This document shows, in pieces, positions 54,075 through 64,000 of a DNA stretch of 64,000 nt. The notes under the pieces are model-generated. The model was not told the origin of the DNA, ran no database searches, and saw only the letters and a program-made list of their open reading frames with translations. The first letter of the stretch is position 1, and each line of letters starts with the position of its first letter. The position numbers were made by a program, and so were the translations under genes. Origin of the DNA: Zancudomyces culisetae (taxonomy: Eukaryota > Kickxellomycota > Harpellomycetes > Harpellales > Legeriomycetaceae). The stretch is from contig LSSK01000019.1 of NCBI GenBank assembly GCA_001969505.1, forward strand, positions 8,112 to 72,111, read 5' to 3'.

Positions 54075-56846
54075 TCACAATTTTCCTACATTTTGATTGA
54101 GAATCTCGATTTCATCGCCTGTTCCATCCAATTGCACTCCCTTTTCATTTGCCAAATGCAACAAACAAATAAAACAGAACGACGTTGACAATTCGGCCAG
54201 CTTATCCTGCGCATACATCGCCCCCAGCCCACCCAGCACCTCACTGAACTTACTGTGTGGTTTGTCTTTAATCAGCGCCCACATGTTTTCTTTGAGTTTC
54301 TTAACATTGACTTTTTTAGCCGTACGTGCGTATTTCAGATATTCTGGCTTGATAAACCGAAGCTGTGTTTTTTCATATCGGTTATTCTGCTCACTATCTT
54401 TTTTCTCTTCTTCCTCTTTTTCTTCCTCCTTCTTTATACCGTTTATGCTTAATTCGGGGTTGGTACTGTCGATGTTTCCTTCCATACCAGTCATGCTCAC
54501 TGCGTTTTCGCTTGCTTCGTATCGATACTCTTCAAAATCCAGATCTGCATCATTGTCTACATCAATCTCTTCACCATCAAGTTGTACCTCTCCTCTTTCT
54601 TCCGTCACAAATCTGCCAATATCCTCCTCTTTGCTCTTCACTCCTGTCTTGACTTTGGTCTGAAACTCCATAGTCGGCTTCAAAAACATCCTAAACAACC
54701 TTTCAGATTTAAACTGCTCGTCCACTGGCAACACCTGCCGGTTCTTCATTTGCGCCTTTGTCCTACCCAGCATTATGCTGTTTTCTTTGATTGCTCGCTC
54801 AAATATCTTTTCGCTCTTTACCCTCTCCTTTGCAAAATCAATCATCTCCTTACTCGCTTTTACCACACCTTGGTCCTCGCCTTCCTGGTTATTCTTTTGT
54901 TTTTTTTTCTTTCCTTTTTCTCCCTCCTCATCTCCTCCAACGTTGTTTCGTGTTATAGGAACCCGCCAATGCTCTGGTCCTGCCCACGTTCGCGCATAGT
55001 TTTTATCGAAATATGAAAAGTATCCTTGGTCTTCTCCAACATCAAATCGAACCTGTCCACCAATTCCTTCCTCTTTATCTTTATCTTTATCTTTTACCCC
55101 TATATCTCCATCTCCATTAATGTCTATAGCATTAAATCTAACCCCTCCTTCTTCTCCTCCCCCCATTTCCCCTTCCCCCTCCCCTTCCCCTTCTCCATAT
55201 CCTATATCCATTCCCATATCCATTCCCATATCCATATTCATATCCATATTCATATCAAACTCTTCATTCATTCCCATTTCTTCGCCTTCTCCCACTCCCA
55301 CTCCCACTCCTTCACCTGCTTCCTCACCTTCACCTTCACCCTCTCTTTCATCCTCACTTTCATTGTTATTCATAAACCTTGTTATTTTAATATCATTAAT
55401 CTTCTCATCCGTCTCCAATACATACTCATCCAGTACTCTACTAATCACCTGTCGCTCTATATTGCCCTTTATCTCCTCCACCATATCCTTAATCTCTCTA
55501 ATACTCTCCTCTCCCCAATTCTCTTCTTCTTCCAAACTCTCCTTTCCCTCATTATCTTTATCCTCCATTTCTCTCTGCTGCTGTTGTTGCTTCTCCATTT
55601 CTTCTTTGGTTATCATCTTTTCTCCCGAATCAAACAATAGCTGCCCACTCTCTTCAATTTCCAGATTATTTAGCATCATCCCACTCGCTCCTCCCTCATC
55701 AAATTCTGCACACGTCTTTTTAAACATTGGATCAACCCGTATTTCCACATCAAATATCTTTATACTAATCGCCGAAATATCCGCTACTAATGTGTTTGTT
55801 GCCGTTTTCTATTTATTTTATACATACTCGTTATTATCATTTTTCCTCTCACTCTTATTTTTTTTCCCACATTGTTTATCCTTACCCTTTTGCTGGCCTT
55901 TTTGCTCTTTTTACTTTGTCCTCCTTCTTCCTCCTCCCCATCTTCATCCTCGTCCCCACTTTCTCCTGCTTTATTACTCTCTATTCATTACAAATAATAA
56001 TATACATAATTCATCAACTACCCATGTCTTTTACCAATCTTGTTCTTTTTCTACTGTCAATTAAAATACTTACTGTTAGTACTGGCCAACCCTGTCAGTA
56101 GCTTTCCTGCCTCTGTAGCCATAGAATCCACTCGTGACGAATATATCTTTACACATCCATCCAGCGTACATGACGCCTTTTGAAAATTTATACTTTCTCC
56201 ATCCCTCAACAAGCTCATATCATAAAAATAATCGATCAGTGCAAAATCCCATGTATTTTCCATATTGATTTTCTATATTTACATTTTACAATTATTATTT
56301 TTCACTTACTCGCTACTTTTCTCCTCATTTCAATAATTTAATTTCTGTCTTGCTAATTTTAAAATTAGTAATAAAAAAAAACAAAAACCAAGCTCTTACA
56401 TTATCAGCAGCTATTTTCATCCATTCCTCAAATCTCGAATTTAATTCTTCTGGTGTCAAGGCCGGAAGCTTCACCTGCAACCCCTCTGCGCCAACCCCCA
56501 TGCGTCCACCACCCAGAATACCGTCATCGTCGGTCTCCTCCATCCGTGACTTTCGTCGCCGCTGTCGCGAGATATTGGTGAGTGTCTGTGGATTCGCCAT
56601 AACAAACAGCTCGGACCGCCGCCGCTCCATCCCCGATTTGCGGCGCTGACGGCGTTCCCGAGCATCGTCATTCTGATTGGATATAGGAACTGGCGATGTC
56701 CCCTGACCTCTGCTCCAGCTACCGTTGTTGTTGGACGTCGGTGTGGGATTGTTCATACTGGGGGTGTACAATGAGTGTGCGGATTTTGGTGTTGCCGAAT
56801 TTGGAATGTTTCGTTTTCTGTTGATTGGCGTATGTTGTTGCTGCAT
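54075..56846 (-). CDS. BRN1: Condensin kleisin subunit BRN1/CAP-H
   Basis: Kleisin that closes the SMC2-SMC4 ring of condensin. Exons on the minus strand: 56400-56846, 56074-56272, 55886-55980 and 54075-55808, 824 residues; phases agree. N-terminal SMC2-neck-binding helices: NSRFEEWMKIAADNKINMENTW, FALIDYFYDM and FQKASCTLDGCVKIYSSRVD. Then NTLVADISAISIKIFDVEIRVDPMFKKTCAEFDEGG, the conserved kleisin block; YFSYFDKNYARTWAGPEHWRVP (HEAT-subunit-binding); and C-terminal YAKTAKKVNVKKLKENMW-type sequence with FICLLHLANEKGVQLDGT (SMC4-binding). The acidic middle carries long Met/Asp/Gly and Gly/Glu dipeptide repeats. The N-terminal tail has basic RRxS clusters suited to kinase control. Convergent with VPS26 (107 bp between stops). 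Confidence 0.93.
55160..55320 (-). repeat. Hexamer-derived dipeptide repeats in BRN1
   Basis: Plus-strand runs of CATTCC/CATATC, CCCTTC and CCCACT units. On the coding strand they give alternating Asp-Met / Gly-Met, Gly-Glu and Gly-Val runs. Confidence 0.9.
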
Positions 56847-59481
56847 ACTTATTCTGTTTTCAATTCCTATCCTTTTGATTCTGCTTTTATTATTATTGTT
56901 ATTATTATTATTATTATTTCTTTTTGATTTGTAGATTTATTTTTTTATTTAAAATGTTGAATTGTATTTTTGAACAATACTGAGTTTTTATCAATCAATT
57001 TCACATTTATTTTATATATTTTGTTTAAAAGTTTGTATGAAATACAAAAGTTGAAATGGTAAATAAATTTTTTCAAGATGATTTAATCTTTGGTATCTCA
57101 TAGTTTATTTGCTAGCTTTGTTTACCTCTATTGTTTATTTCCCTGATTCAATTTACTAATATTGCAGCTTAGTTTAATTTTGCTATTGATAATTTGTGGA
57201 AATAGCATTTTACTAATATAAATACTAATTCTAATTCTAATACTATTCCTTCACTGTTCACCATAAAATAAGTGTAACTTCTACAGATTTAAACACTCAG
57301 CACTGTGCTCTACTTTCCAACAAAGTAGTTATGCACATACTTATTTCTCCTAGTTTTTTGATAAATTGCTGTTTACTCATGACTTTACAAGCTTTTTTGG
57401 GACCTAAAAATGTTGTATGTGTATTTTAGTTATAGTATCATTATAATTCTCTAGTTCGCCAAACACTTGATATTTTGCTATGAACTTTTAAAGTAAACTA
57501 ATACAAGTGTATATATATATTTATTGGTTAATAATACTAGAGTATTGATAAAATGGACTTTGCTGATGGGTTTGCAGAATCAAGCCAATCACATAACAAC
57601 AACAAGAATAAACAATAAAATCACAACCTAAATGCACTAACGCCACTACACTCGGCTTTTTTAAAGATAAAAAGTATACAAAGAAAAGTTTGCTAATTAC
57701 ATCGCTGGACAGTTAGTATAATTTACACCTGCTGACCCGCCTCTAGCTTCTACAAGTAGAATATGCCCTTTGCAAATTTTATTGTGTTTTTTAATCTGAG
57801 TTTAAGCCCAGTCCACCCATATTTTCGGTGCTAGCATAAAGCTTAGCTTCTTCTATTATTGGGCCAATGCAACGCTCATGGTTGCACTCAATAGCGGATA
57901 TACTATTAAATGCTTTTAAAGATTCCTTTATATTTTGATCCATGATTTTATATCTGTGCTTTGGTTATAAGGTGAATTGCATATTTTTATTTAGTGGCTA
58001 ATAATACTAAAATTCAATTACAAGGGTGTTATGATGATAACCTTTTTTCTAGTACGATAAATTGACACTATTTATATCTTTTCTTTGGTTTCTAATTAAA
58101 TAAAAATATATAATGTGGTGTATATAATAAAGCATATGTACAATTAGATAAAAGATTGTTTCGTTGAGATGGAGGTTAAAATGTCTCCTTTAGGTTTATT
58201 TCCAGATTGGTTCCAATGCACTGTGGTATGATCATCATCCATCTTTGTGACCTGTATAGTGGTAAATTTCTTTTAATAAAGTTTTTTGTATTATTTTTAT
58301 GTGATATTATATTTTTTTCATACAATTTTCATGAATAAGGGTAATTTTCCGTTTGGGATTATGATTTGTTTCTGTTTACTAAATTGTTGAAAAGGTCAGT
58401 GAAATTCCCATTCTCCTCTCAAAACTAGATTGTATATTAGTTTCGCTAATTTTGCCAAGAGATTTTCTTGGCTTTGTGGGAAAAATCTCACTTCACAATT
58501 TATTGTTTTAAATCTTAAATAGTTCATCAATGCGGCTCAAATTGTTTATACGACCTCATATATGCAAATTAAATGTATACCAACAGCGCCTAAATAAGGG
58601 TGTACCCGATCTAGTAATATTACCTCTCAAGTAGAGCAAGCAAGATTTAATATAAAATCGGACCTTGAACTAGTTCTGAGTTTTTTTTTAATAATCAACA
58701 GGCAATATAGAGATTCTACCTTATTTAGTTTACCAAGAAGTACAACGACTAAAGCATATTATTTAACAATGGTTGTTTTATTGAAATGTGAACCGAGTTC
58801 GTTAAATATTGGAAAACTTATCGTACATGAAACTGATATCCAAGTACTTGCTGTCACGGCTTGATACTGGGTTATATACAAGTTTTAATTAGTTTAGTTG
58901 TTTTATTTATTATAAATATATTTTATTGGTAAAAAAAAATTAACAATAAAATCTCAAACTAATTTGCCAAGTCAATGAATTTCTAGGTAAAGAGCATTGA
59001 ATAATTACTATTCAAATGAATAGAATATTAATGTTGGAGTTTGGGGAATTCGAAATTGAATTCAACTTAATTTGGTTTTCCCAAAATAATGCAAAAATAA
59101 TACAATTTAAACAAAATTAATAGATGTATATAATCTCAATCCTATATCCATGTAAATACTATAATTACAATTACCTCTTTGTGTAGATTGAACTTTTCCC
59201 CTCCTTTAGTTTTTGTTATATGATTTGGTTTGATAAAAATAGTTATAATGTTAAAATAAGTATCAAGTTTAATAGTGGGAATTTTGAAGCAAAAAGTTGG
59301 TCACAGGACAATTAAAATCAAAAGAAGCTTTCTCATCAAAAAATACCAAGTGATTCTAGCTGCAATATATAATATTAGTACTTAGCAATACAAGTAAATA
59401 CTATATTCTAGAGGTTTTAAACCCAAATCATTTATTTTAGCAATCTATATATCTACAAACTGCTTTTTTTACAAAAAATAA
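56847..59481. other. 2.6 kb gene-free AT-rich region
   Basis: Between the start of BRN1 and the tRNA pair. Very AT-rich, with stops in all frames and no recognisable RNA gene. It could hold regulatory sequence or a replication origin, but nothing specific is seen. Confidence 0.5.
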
Positions 59482-59563
59482 GTCAGTGTGTCCGAGCGGT
59501 TAAGGAGATAGACTTGAAATCTATTGGGCTATGCCCGCACAGGTTCAAATCCTGTCGCTGACG
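59482..59563 (+). tRNA. tRNA-Ser (UGA)
   Basis: 82-nt class II tRNA. Acceptor stem GTCAGTG pairs with CGCTGAC (one G-U), discriminator G as usual for Ser. Anticodon stem ATAGA/TCTAT closes the loop CTTGAAA, anticodon TGA. Variable arm TGGGC...GCCCG. B box GGTTCAAATCC. No intron. It decodes UCA, and A/B boxes are intact, so Pol III transcription is expected. Confidence 0.96.
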
Positions 59564-59566
59564 ATT

Positions 59567-59637
59567 GCGTAGATGGTTTAGTGGTATAATTGCCGCCTGC
59601 CACGCGGCAGACCCGGGTTCGATTCCCGGTCTACGCA
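59567..59637 (+). tRNA. tRNA-Gly (GCC)
   Basis: 71-nt tRNA. Acceptor GCGTAGA pairs with TCTACGC, discriminator A. Anticodon stem GCCGC/GCGGC closes CTGCCAC, anticodon GCC. B box GGTTCGATTCC. It begins only 3 nt after the discriminator base of tRNA-Ser. Confidence 0.97.
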
Positions 59638-59642
59638 TTCAC

Positions 59643-59647
59643 TTTTT
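59643..59647 (+). terminator. Pol III T5 terminator after the tRNA pair
   Basis: First T run of five, 5 nt after tRNA-Gly. No T4 or longer run lies between the two tRNAs, so one transcript could cover both. Confidence 0.75.
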
Positions 59648-59845
59648 GTATTCTATTAATTTTTTATTGCATTGATCTAGCATTTTTCACAATTTTCTTT
59701 CTAAACTTTTATTGGATTGCTTTATTGACTTTACAGAATTTTCATTTCGAATGTAATATTTTTAAATATATAAATCATGTATAAAATTGCAATTAAGGTA
59801 AACTCAACTTTGATAAACCTACAAATAAGTGAATATAAATATATT

Positions 59846-61507
59846 ATGGCAGAACGAGAGTTAAGAAAACGGAAAATAGCAACAGTAACTATTACAAAGT
59901 CAAGTGCAGGTGTTTACAGAAAGGGACAGGAAAACGGAAATGATTTGGATTCGGAGGTCGATTCAGGGGTTGATTTAGAGAGTAATAAGGCTGAACCTAC
60001 GAGTAATGGGATTTCCCAAAGCCGAGGGAAGCGTGGGAGAGGTAGACCACGGAAAGTAGAAGAAGAAGAAGAAAAAGAGGAAGGAGGAGGAAGGGGGGAG
60101 GAGGAGATAAGCGTTATGGAAACAAAAGCATTGGAAAAGGGTGTGGATTACTATTTTACCAAAACCAGCGAGGCCAAAAAGATCAAAACATCAAATAACA
60201 CGTTATCTAAACTTGATGATCAAATCGTAGAAAACCAACTAGCTAAAAAAATGGAACGCGGGGGTAAGAGTGGTTCGACTAGGGGGCGAGGGAGAGGTAG
60301 AGGAAGGGGGAGAGGTGGCATTAGAAGTGGAAGTGGGAGAAATGATAAAAATGAAAGTGAGGAGGATATCGAAGAGATGGAGGCAAAAGTCGGGCTAGAA
60401 CATATACAACAGAGCGTTCAGAATCAGGATTTATATTACAAAACAAACGAAAATATGCTACATAATATTGGAATATACAAGCAACAATATAAACAGTGGA
60501 AGTTTGAACTGAATAATGGATACAATCTATTGTTTTTTGGTGTGGGGTCTAAAAGGCAAATGTTGCAGGAGTTTGCAAGCAAACAGTTGGTATACTTTTC
60601 ATCAGAGTCCCGGTCCAAGGTTGTAGTAGTAAACGGGTATTATCCGAATTTAAACTTTGGACATGTAGTTGATAGTATCTATAAAAGTATCTTAACGAAA
60701 AGATCTGAAAACGAAAAAGATATAAATGAAGAAGCGACTATACCAGTGTTAGGAGGAAGTAGTTATGAACAAGACAAAGTTGAACAAATAGTAGAATACT
60801 ATAAATCATCTGGTAACCAGGATCGGTTAGTTTTGCTTATACATAACCTTGAGGGTATGGCGCTTCGAAAAGAAAATGTGCAAAACACGATTGGACAGCT
60901 AACACGCGACGAGATGGCTAGAATACATTTGGTGGCATCGATTGATCATATCAACTCACTATTATTGTGGGACAGCAAAAAAATCAACTTTGAATTCCGA
61001 TTTATTTTCCACGATTTGACAACATTTGAGCCATATGTAAGTGAAACAGGATACGAAACATACCAGGCGGTATCGATGATTCGAGATGACAAGGACGGGC
61101 GTGGACGGGAAAGGATTAGTTTAGTTAGCAGCAGTACAATCGCAAATACCGGCAGTAAAGGCTACAACAAGGCGGCGATGACAAGAGAGAACAGTAGGCT
61201 GCGGAGAGCAATTGGGCATGTGCTAATAAGTTTGACAGATAATGCCAAACAGGTATTCTTGAGGCTTGCGCAGTATCAAATCGAAGCAGGACAGCACGAG
61301 GAGTACCGAGGGATAGAGTATTTCCAACTGTACAACAAGAGCAGAGAAGGGTTTTTGGTGAGCAGCGAAGTAGCATTCAAATCATTACTGATTGAGTTTA
61401 AGGACCACCAGATCATTGAGTTTGCCGAGGACTTTGATGGCACACAGCTGTTATATATTCCAATTAGCAAGTCGGAACTCGAGGCAATTTTGGAAGAATA
61501 CTTTTAG
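59846..61507 (+). CDS. ORC2: Origin recognition complex subunit 2
   Basis: Subunit of ORC, which marks replication origins and loads MCM. 553 residues from ATG 59846; the frame is open to an ATG at 59777, but those 23 codons look non-coding. The C-terminal AAA-like and winged-helix part is clear: YNLLFFGVGSKRQMLQEF, VVVVNGYYPNL, DRLVLLIHNLEGMALR, IHLVASIDHINSLLLWD, FHDLTTFEPY, and the WH stretch ending FLVSSEVAFKSLLIEFKDHQIIEF. The disordered N-terminus holds an AT-hook, RGKRGRGRPRK (about 60-70), then an acidic run, then an RG-rich tract (about 146-158). Its stop codon overlaps that of SMC4 on the other strand. Single exon. Confidence 0.93.
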   Translation: MAERELRKRKIATVTITKSSAGVYRKGQENGNDLDSEVDSGVDLESNKAEPTSNGISQSRGKRGRGRPRKVEEEEEKEEGGGRGEEEISVMETKALEKGVDYYFTKTSEAKKIKTSNNTLSKLDDQIVENQLAKKMERGGKSGSTRGRGRGRGRGRGGIRSGSGRNDKNESEEDIEEMEAKVGLEHIQQSVQNQDLYYKTNENMLHNIGIYKQQYKQWKFELNNGYNLLFFGVGSKRQMLQEFASKQLVYFSSESRSKVVVVNGYYPNLNFGHVVDSIYKSILTKRSENEKDINEEATIPVLGGSSYEQDKVEQIVEYYKSSGNQDRLVLLIHNLEGMALRKENVQNTIGQLTRDEMARIHLVASIDHINSLLLWDSKKINFEFRFIFHDLTTFEPYVSETGYETYQAVSMIRDDKDGRGRERISLVSSSTIANTGSKGYNKAAMTRENSRLRRAIGHVLISLTDNAKQVFLRLAQYQIEAGQHEEYRGIEYFQLYNKSREGFLVSSEVAFKSLLIEFKDHQIIEFAEDFDGTQLLYIPISKSELEAILEEYF

Positions 61508-64000
61508 AGAGAATTAGACAGTAACTTTTGGAAGGGTTTAGGATTGACAGGTAGACTTTTAGTTTTGTTTTCAAATTTGTACACACCAACTAACCAGTCA
61601 GCCAACTCAAACATGTTGTTGCGCAGGCTGATTACAATAAACTGTGCGTCTTTTGTCCGTTCTTTGATGTAGTTTGCAACTATTGATACATTTCTAAAGT
61701 CTAGTGCTGCATCGATTTCATCCATTACATATATTGGTGTGGGTTTGTACTGATGCAATGCAAACACCAGCGCCAGTGATGACAAGGTCTTTTCGCCTCC
61801 ACTGAGATCCGATATGTTTTTCCACGATTTTTTTGGCGGCATCACCGAAAATACAATTCCTTCTGCAAATGGATCCAGTGAGTCCACCAGCTCCAGTTCC
61901 GCACTACCCCCTAGCGTAATCAACTGATACATTTCCTTGAGCTTGTGCGAAATCGCATTGAACCCTGCCATAAACTCATCTAGTCGCTGTTTGTGCAATC
62001 GCGTATAGCTTTCCACCGCATCATCACGCTGCGTCGTAATGCTGTCGAGTTCAGCTGTGTGGGCCCCAAGCTCTTTTGCCCTCTTGGCAAATTCCACCAA
62101 CACACTGAGATTTGGCTTTGCTGTCTGTAATTTGGCTTGGATCTGCTCAATTTCTTTTTCTAGCATAGCTTCATCAGTCTCGCACAACGTCTCTTCTTCA
62201 AAGACAGGCAATGTCGTTGGTATATCGACAGCTTCTTCGAGTTCAGCTGGCAGTGTTTGTAGCACCAAACTTTCAATAGAGCTTTTCCAGTACTTGCCTT
62301 TCCGTTGATGCTCGGTTTCTGCTCGCTCCAAATCATCAGCTTCCATTTGTAGCTTTGCCCCTGCCTTTCGTATCTTGTTAAACTTGTTGATATTTACATC
62401 CAGCTCACTCTTGAATGCTTCAACTTGGTCTTTGATTTCTTCCGCTTGGATTCGAGTATCCTTCAGCTCTTCTGATAACTTGGCTTGCAACTGTCTCTTA
62501 TTGCCGATACTTGCATTGACTTGTTCGAGCTCCTCATGCACCCGTTCCTTTTCATCTTTGCATCTACCAAGCTCCTTGCTGCCTCTAGCCAACTCCAGCC
62601 CCGCTTTTGTCTTTTTGACATCGCCACTTGTTATCTCCTCATTAATCAGTGCTATCTTTTCTTTAATTCCATCAACTTTGACCGTTTGAGTTCTTAGAGC
62701 CACTCCTCCCGCCTGCATGATTTTAGTATTCAGCTCTCTAATCTCTTGCTCTATATTCTTGCATTGCTCCCTGAGCTTCTCGATATTTCGGTGCTGTTGC
62801 TCTTCTTGTTGTCTCAGACTATCCACTTTTGCCGTATCTTCTTTGCTCAGTTGGTTAGCTTCGGGTCTTTTCAGCTCATTTAGAGTTTTCTTGGCCGTCT
62901 TTACGTTCTCGTCAGCTGCTCGAAGCTCAATTTCCAGCTTTGGTAGCAATGTTTCCAACTCCAAGTACCTTTTCTGTTGCCTTTCAAGTTCTTTTTGTTT
63001 TTTGTGCTTTTTTTCTACATTCAATTTGTACTCGCTTTCTACAGTAGCTCTTTCACTCGTCAGATCCTTCATACGTTGCGGTGAAACGTATGCCTTTTGC
63101 GGAACCGAGCTCATTGCGCCTCTATTAATCTTATTACCTCCTCCTGTCATTGTTCCCGATGAATCTATCAGTTTTCCATCCAGCGTCACCACTCGTCTTC
63201 TTTCCTTGCCATAGGCTATTTTTCGTGCTTGGTTCAAATCATCTGCCGCCAAGGTACCTCCCAGTGCGCGATAAAACGCTGGAATATATCGCTCGTGCTG
63301 TGGTTTCACCAAGTCCAACAATAGTGGTGCCCCCTCCCCATTTTTTCGATATTCGTCCAATCGCCTCATATCCGGCCTAGGCAATACATCAAGTATATAA
63401 AAACTCGCCCGTCCAAGATTATTGCTCCTCAAAAATTCTACGCACTTTTCTCCCGCTTCGACCGTTTGCACAACTATATGTTCCAAACTTGGACACGCTG
63501 TCGAAATTGCCACATCATACTTGTCCTCTATCGTTCCCAATGATCCTAGCCTTCCATATATCCCCTTGATCCTCCCCAAATCTCTCTCCTTCAAAAGTGC
63601 CTTCAACACGACCCCCTGAGCTTGTTCTGACACCAATGCTGATTTTGCCTCCTCCTCCGATGCTCGTGCTACCTTCAGCTTTTTCTCCAAATCTTCTACC
63701 TGCCAGTCCAGCTCCTCTACCTGCCTTTTTCCCGCATCTATCTCCTCCTCTAACTCCCCAAACTCTTCAACCTTCTCATTCATTTCCTTGTCTTTTATTG
63801 CTCTAAGCTTTCTCTTTTCCATTACCTCCTCCTCCGCATTCACTATCTTTTCCTTAGATATCTTTTTGTCCTCTATCAGTCTTATTTCAGTCTGGATCAC
63901 CTCCAATTGCGATTGCTCTTGGTTCAACTTTTCTCGCCATGGTTCAAGTACCTTTTGCTTTTGCTGAACCTTTTCCGTGTACTCTTGCGTTTTCCCTTTC
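61504..64000 (-). CDS. SMC4: Condensin subunit SMC4, partial (N-terminus outside window)
   Basis: Long SMC ATPase of condensin; the reading frame runs off the right edge (upstream of about 63927 it continues VLEPWREKLNQEQS). Seen from N to C: coiled coil, the hinge (GIYGRLGSLGTIEDKYDVAI, FYRALGGTLAADDLNQA, LIDSSGTMTGGG), a second coiled coil, and the ATPase C-half with signature NISDLSGGEKTLSSLALVFA, Walker B TPIYVMDEIDAALDF and NVSIVANYIKERT. ALDFRNVSIVANYIKERTKDAQFIVISLRNNMFELAD (read in parts) is diagnostic of SMC4 rather than SMC1-3. About 832 codons are inside the window, roughly two thirds of a typical SMC4. No intron in this part. Confidence 0.96.
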   Translation of the reverse strand, partial: KGKTQEYTEKVQQKQKVLEPWREKLNQEQSQLEVIQTEIRLIEDKKISKEKIVNAEEEVMEKRKLRAIKDKEMNEKVEEFGELEEEIDAGKRQVEELDWQVEDLEKKLKVARASEEEAKSALVSEQAQGVVLKALLKERDLGRIKGIYGRLGSLGTIEDKYDVAISTACPSLEHIVVQTVEAGEKCVEFLRSNNLGRASFYILDVLPRPDMRRLDEYRKNGEGAPLLLDLVKPQHERYIPAFYRALGGTLAADDLNQARKIAYGKERRRVVTLDGKLIDSSGTMTGGGNKINRGAMSSVPQKAYVSPQRMKDLTSERATVESEYKLNVEKKHKKQKELERQQKRYLELETLLPKLEIELRAADENVKTAKKTLNELKRPEANQLSKEDTAKVDSLRQQEEQQHRNIEKLREQCKNIEQEIRELNTKIMQAGGVALRTQTVKVDGIKEKIALINEEITSGDVKKTKAGLELARGSKELGRCKDEKERVHEELEQVNASIGNKRQLQAKLSEELKDTRIQAEEIKDQVEAFKSELDVNINKFNKIRKAGAKLQMEADDLERAETEHQRKGKYWKSSIESLVLQTLPAELEEAVDIPTTLPVFEEETLCETDEAMLEKEIEQIQAKLQTAKPNLSVLVEFAKRAKELGAHTAELDSITTQRDDAVESYTRLHKQRLDEFMAGFNAISHKLKEMYQLITLGGSAELELVDSLDPFAEGIVFSVMPPKKSWKNISDLSGGEKTLSSLALVFALHQYKPTPIYVMDEIDAALDFRNVSIVANYIKERTKDAQFIVISLRNNMFELADWLVGVYKFENKTKSLPVNPKPFQKLLSNSL

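Noticed and set aside
55120-56064. Long plus-strand Pro/Ser-rich frame
   Set aside because: It is the mirror of the repetitive acidic middle of BRN1; repeats keep several frames open. No conserved block.
59777-59845. Upstream ATG for ORC2
   Set aside because: The 23 extra codons are AT-rich and compositionally unlike the highly charged N-terminus that begins MAERELRKRK at 59846; not excluded.
1-64000. CRISPR arrays, insertion sequences, retrotransposons, rRNA, 5S and spliceosomal RNA genes
   Set aside because: No spaced direct repeats, terminal repeats, reverse transcriptase or transposase motifs, and no recognisable rRNA, 5S, U1, U2 or U6 core sequences were seen on either strand.

Overview
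The window looks like nuclear DNA of an AT-rich, intron-rich ascomycete fungus, probably an early-branching yeast. I recognise 19 protein genes, one strongly supported gene of unknown function (DUF1308 family) counted among them, one partial gene at the right edge, and two tRNA genes. Fungal signs are a Clg1-type Pho85 cyclin, a close Cax4 homologue, an Erd1-like EXS protein and CTAAC/TACTAAC branch points. At least 14 of 20 protein genes need splicing. CTG reads as leucine: several CTG codons fall on conserved Leu positions of VPS26. Retention of DNMT2, a LARP7-type La protein and a DUF1308 protein, together with MSH5, is unlike both baker's yeast and fission yeast. The species cannot be named from the sequence alone. 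I see no CRISPR array, insertion sequence, virus or other mobile element.

Left part (1-23 kb): FAHD1-like acylpyruvase (+), an FSP1/AIFM2-like oxidoreductase (-), dolichyl pyrophosphate phosphatase CAX4/DOLPP1 (+), a 1049-residue basic disordered protein with a Bni4/Afr1-like, PP1-docking C-terminus (-), ribosomal protein RPS27 (+), a RasGEF-domain protein (+), an ERD1/EXS membrane protein (+) and mitochondrial succinyl-CoA ligase beta LSC2 (-).

Middle (22.7-35.8 kb): gene-poor. An Asn-rich prion-like protein with a TATA box sits between gene-free blocks of about 3.1 and 6.4 kb, followed by a Clg1-like cyclin.

Right part (35.8-64 kb): dense and dominated by RNA and chromosome biology. It holds a mitochondrial-type threonyl-tRNA synthetase whose editing-site residues are lost, DNMT2 with an 8-nt micro-exon, a divergent tandem AAA ATPase, a DUF1308 protein, the meiotic MutS homologue MSH5, a LARP7/Pof8-type protein with a C-terminal xRRM, retromer VPS26, condensin BRN1, a tRNA-Ser/tRNA-Gly pair 3 bp apart, ORC2 with an AT-hook, and the C-terminal two thirds of condensin SMC4. 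Two recurring oddities stand out here: GC-AG introns (three, all in DNMT2 and LARP7) and in-frame hexanucleotide repeats that encode dipeptide repeats in many unrelated genes. Exon boundaries were set by hand from splice consensus, phase and expected family sequence; none has been tested with RNA data.
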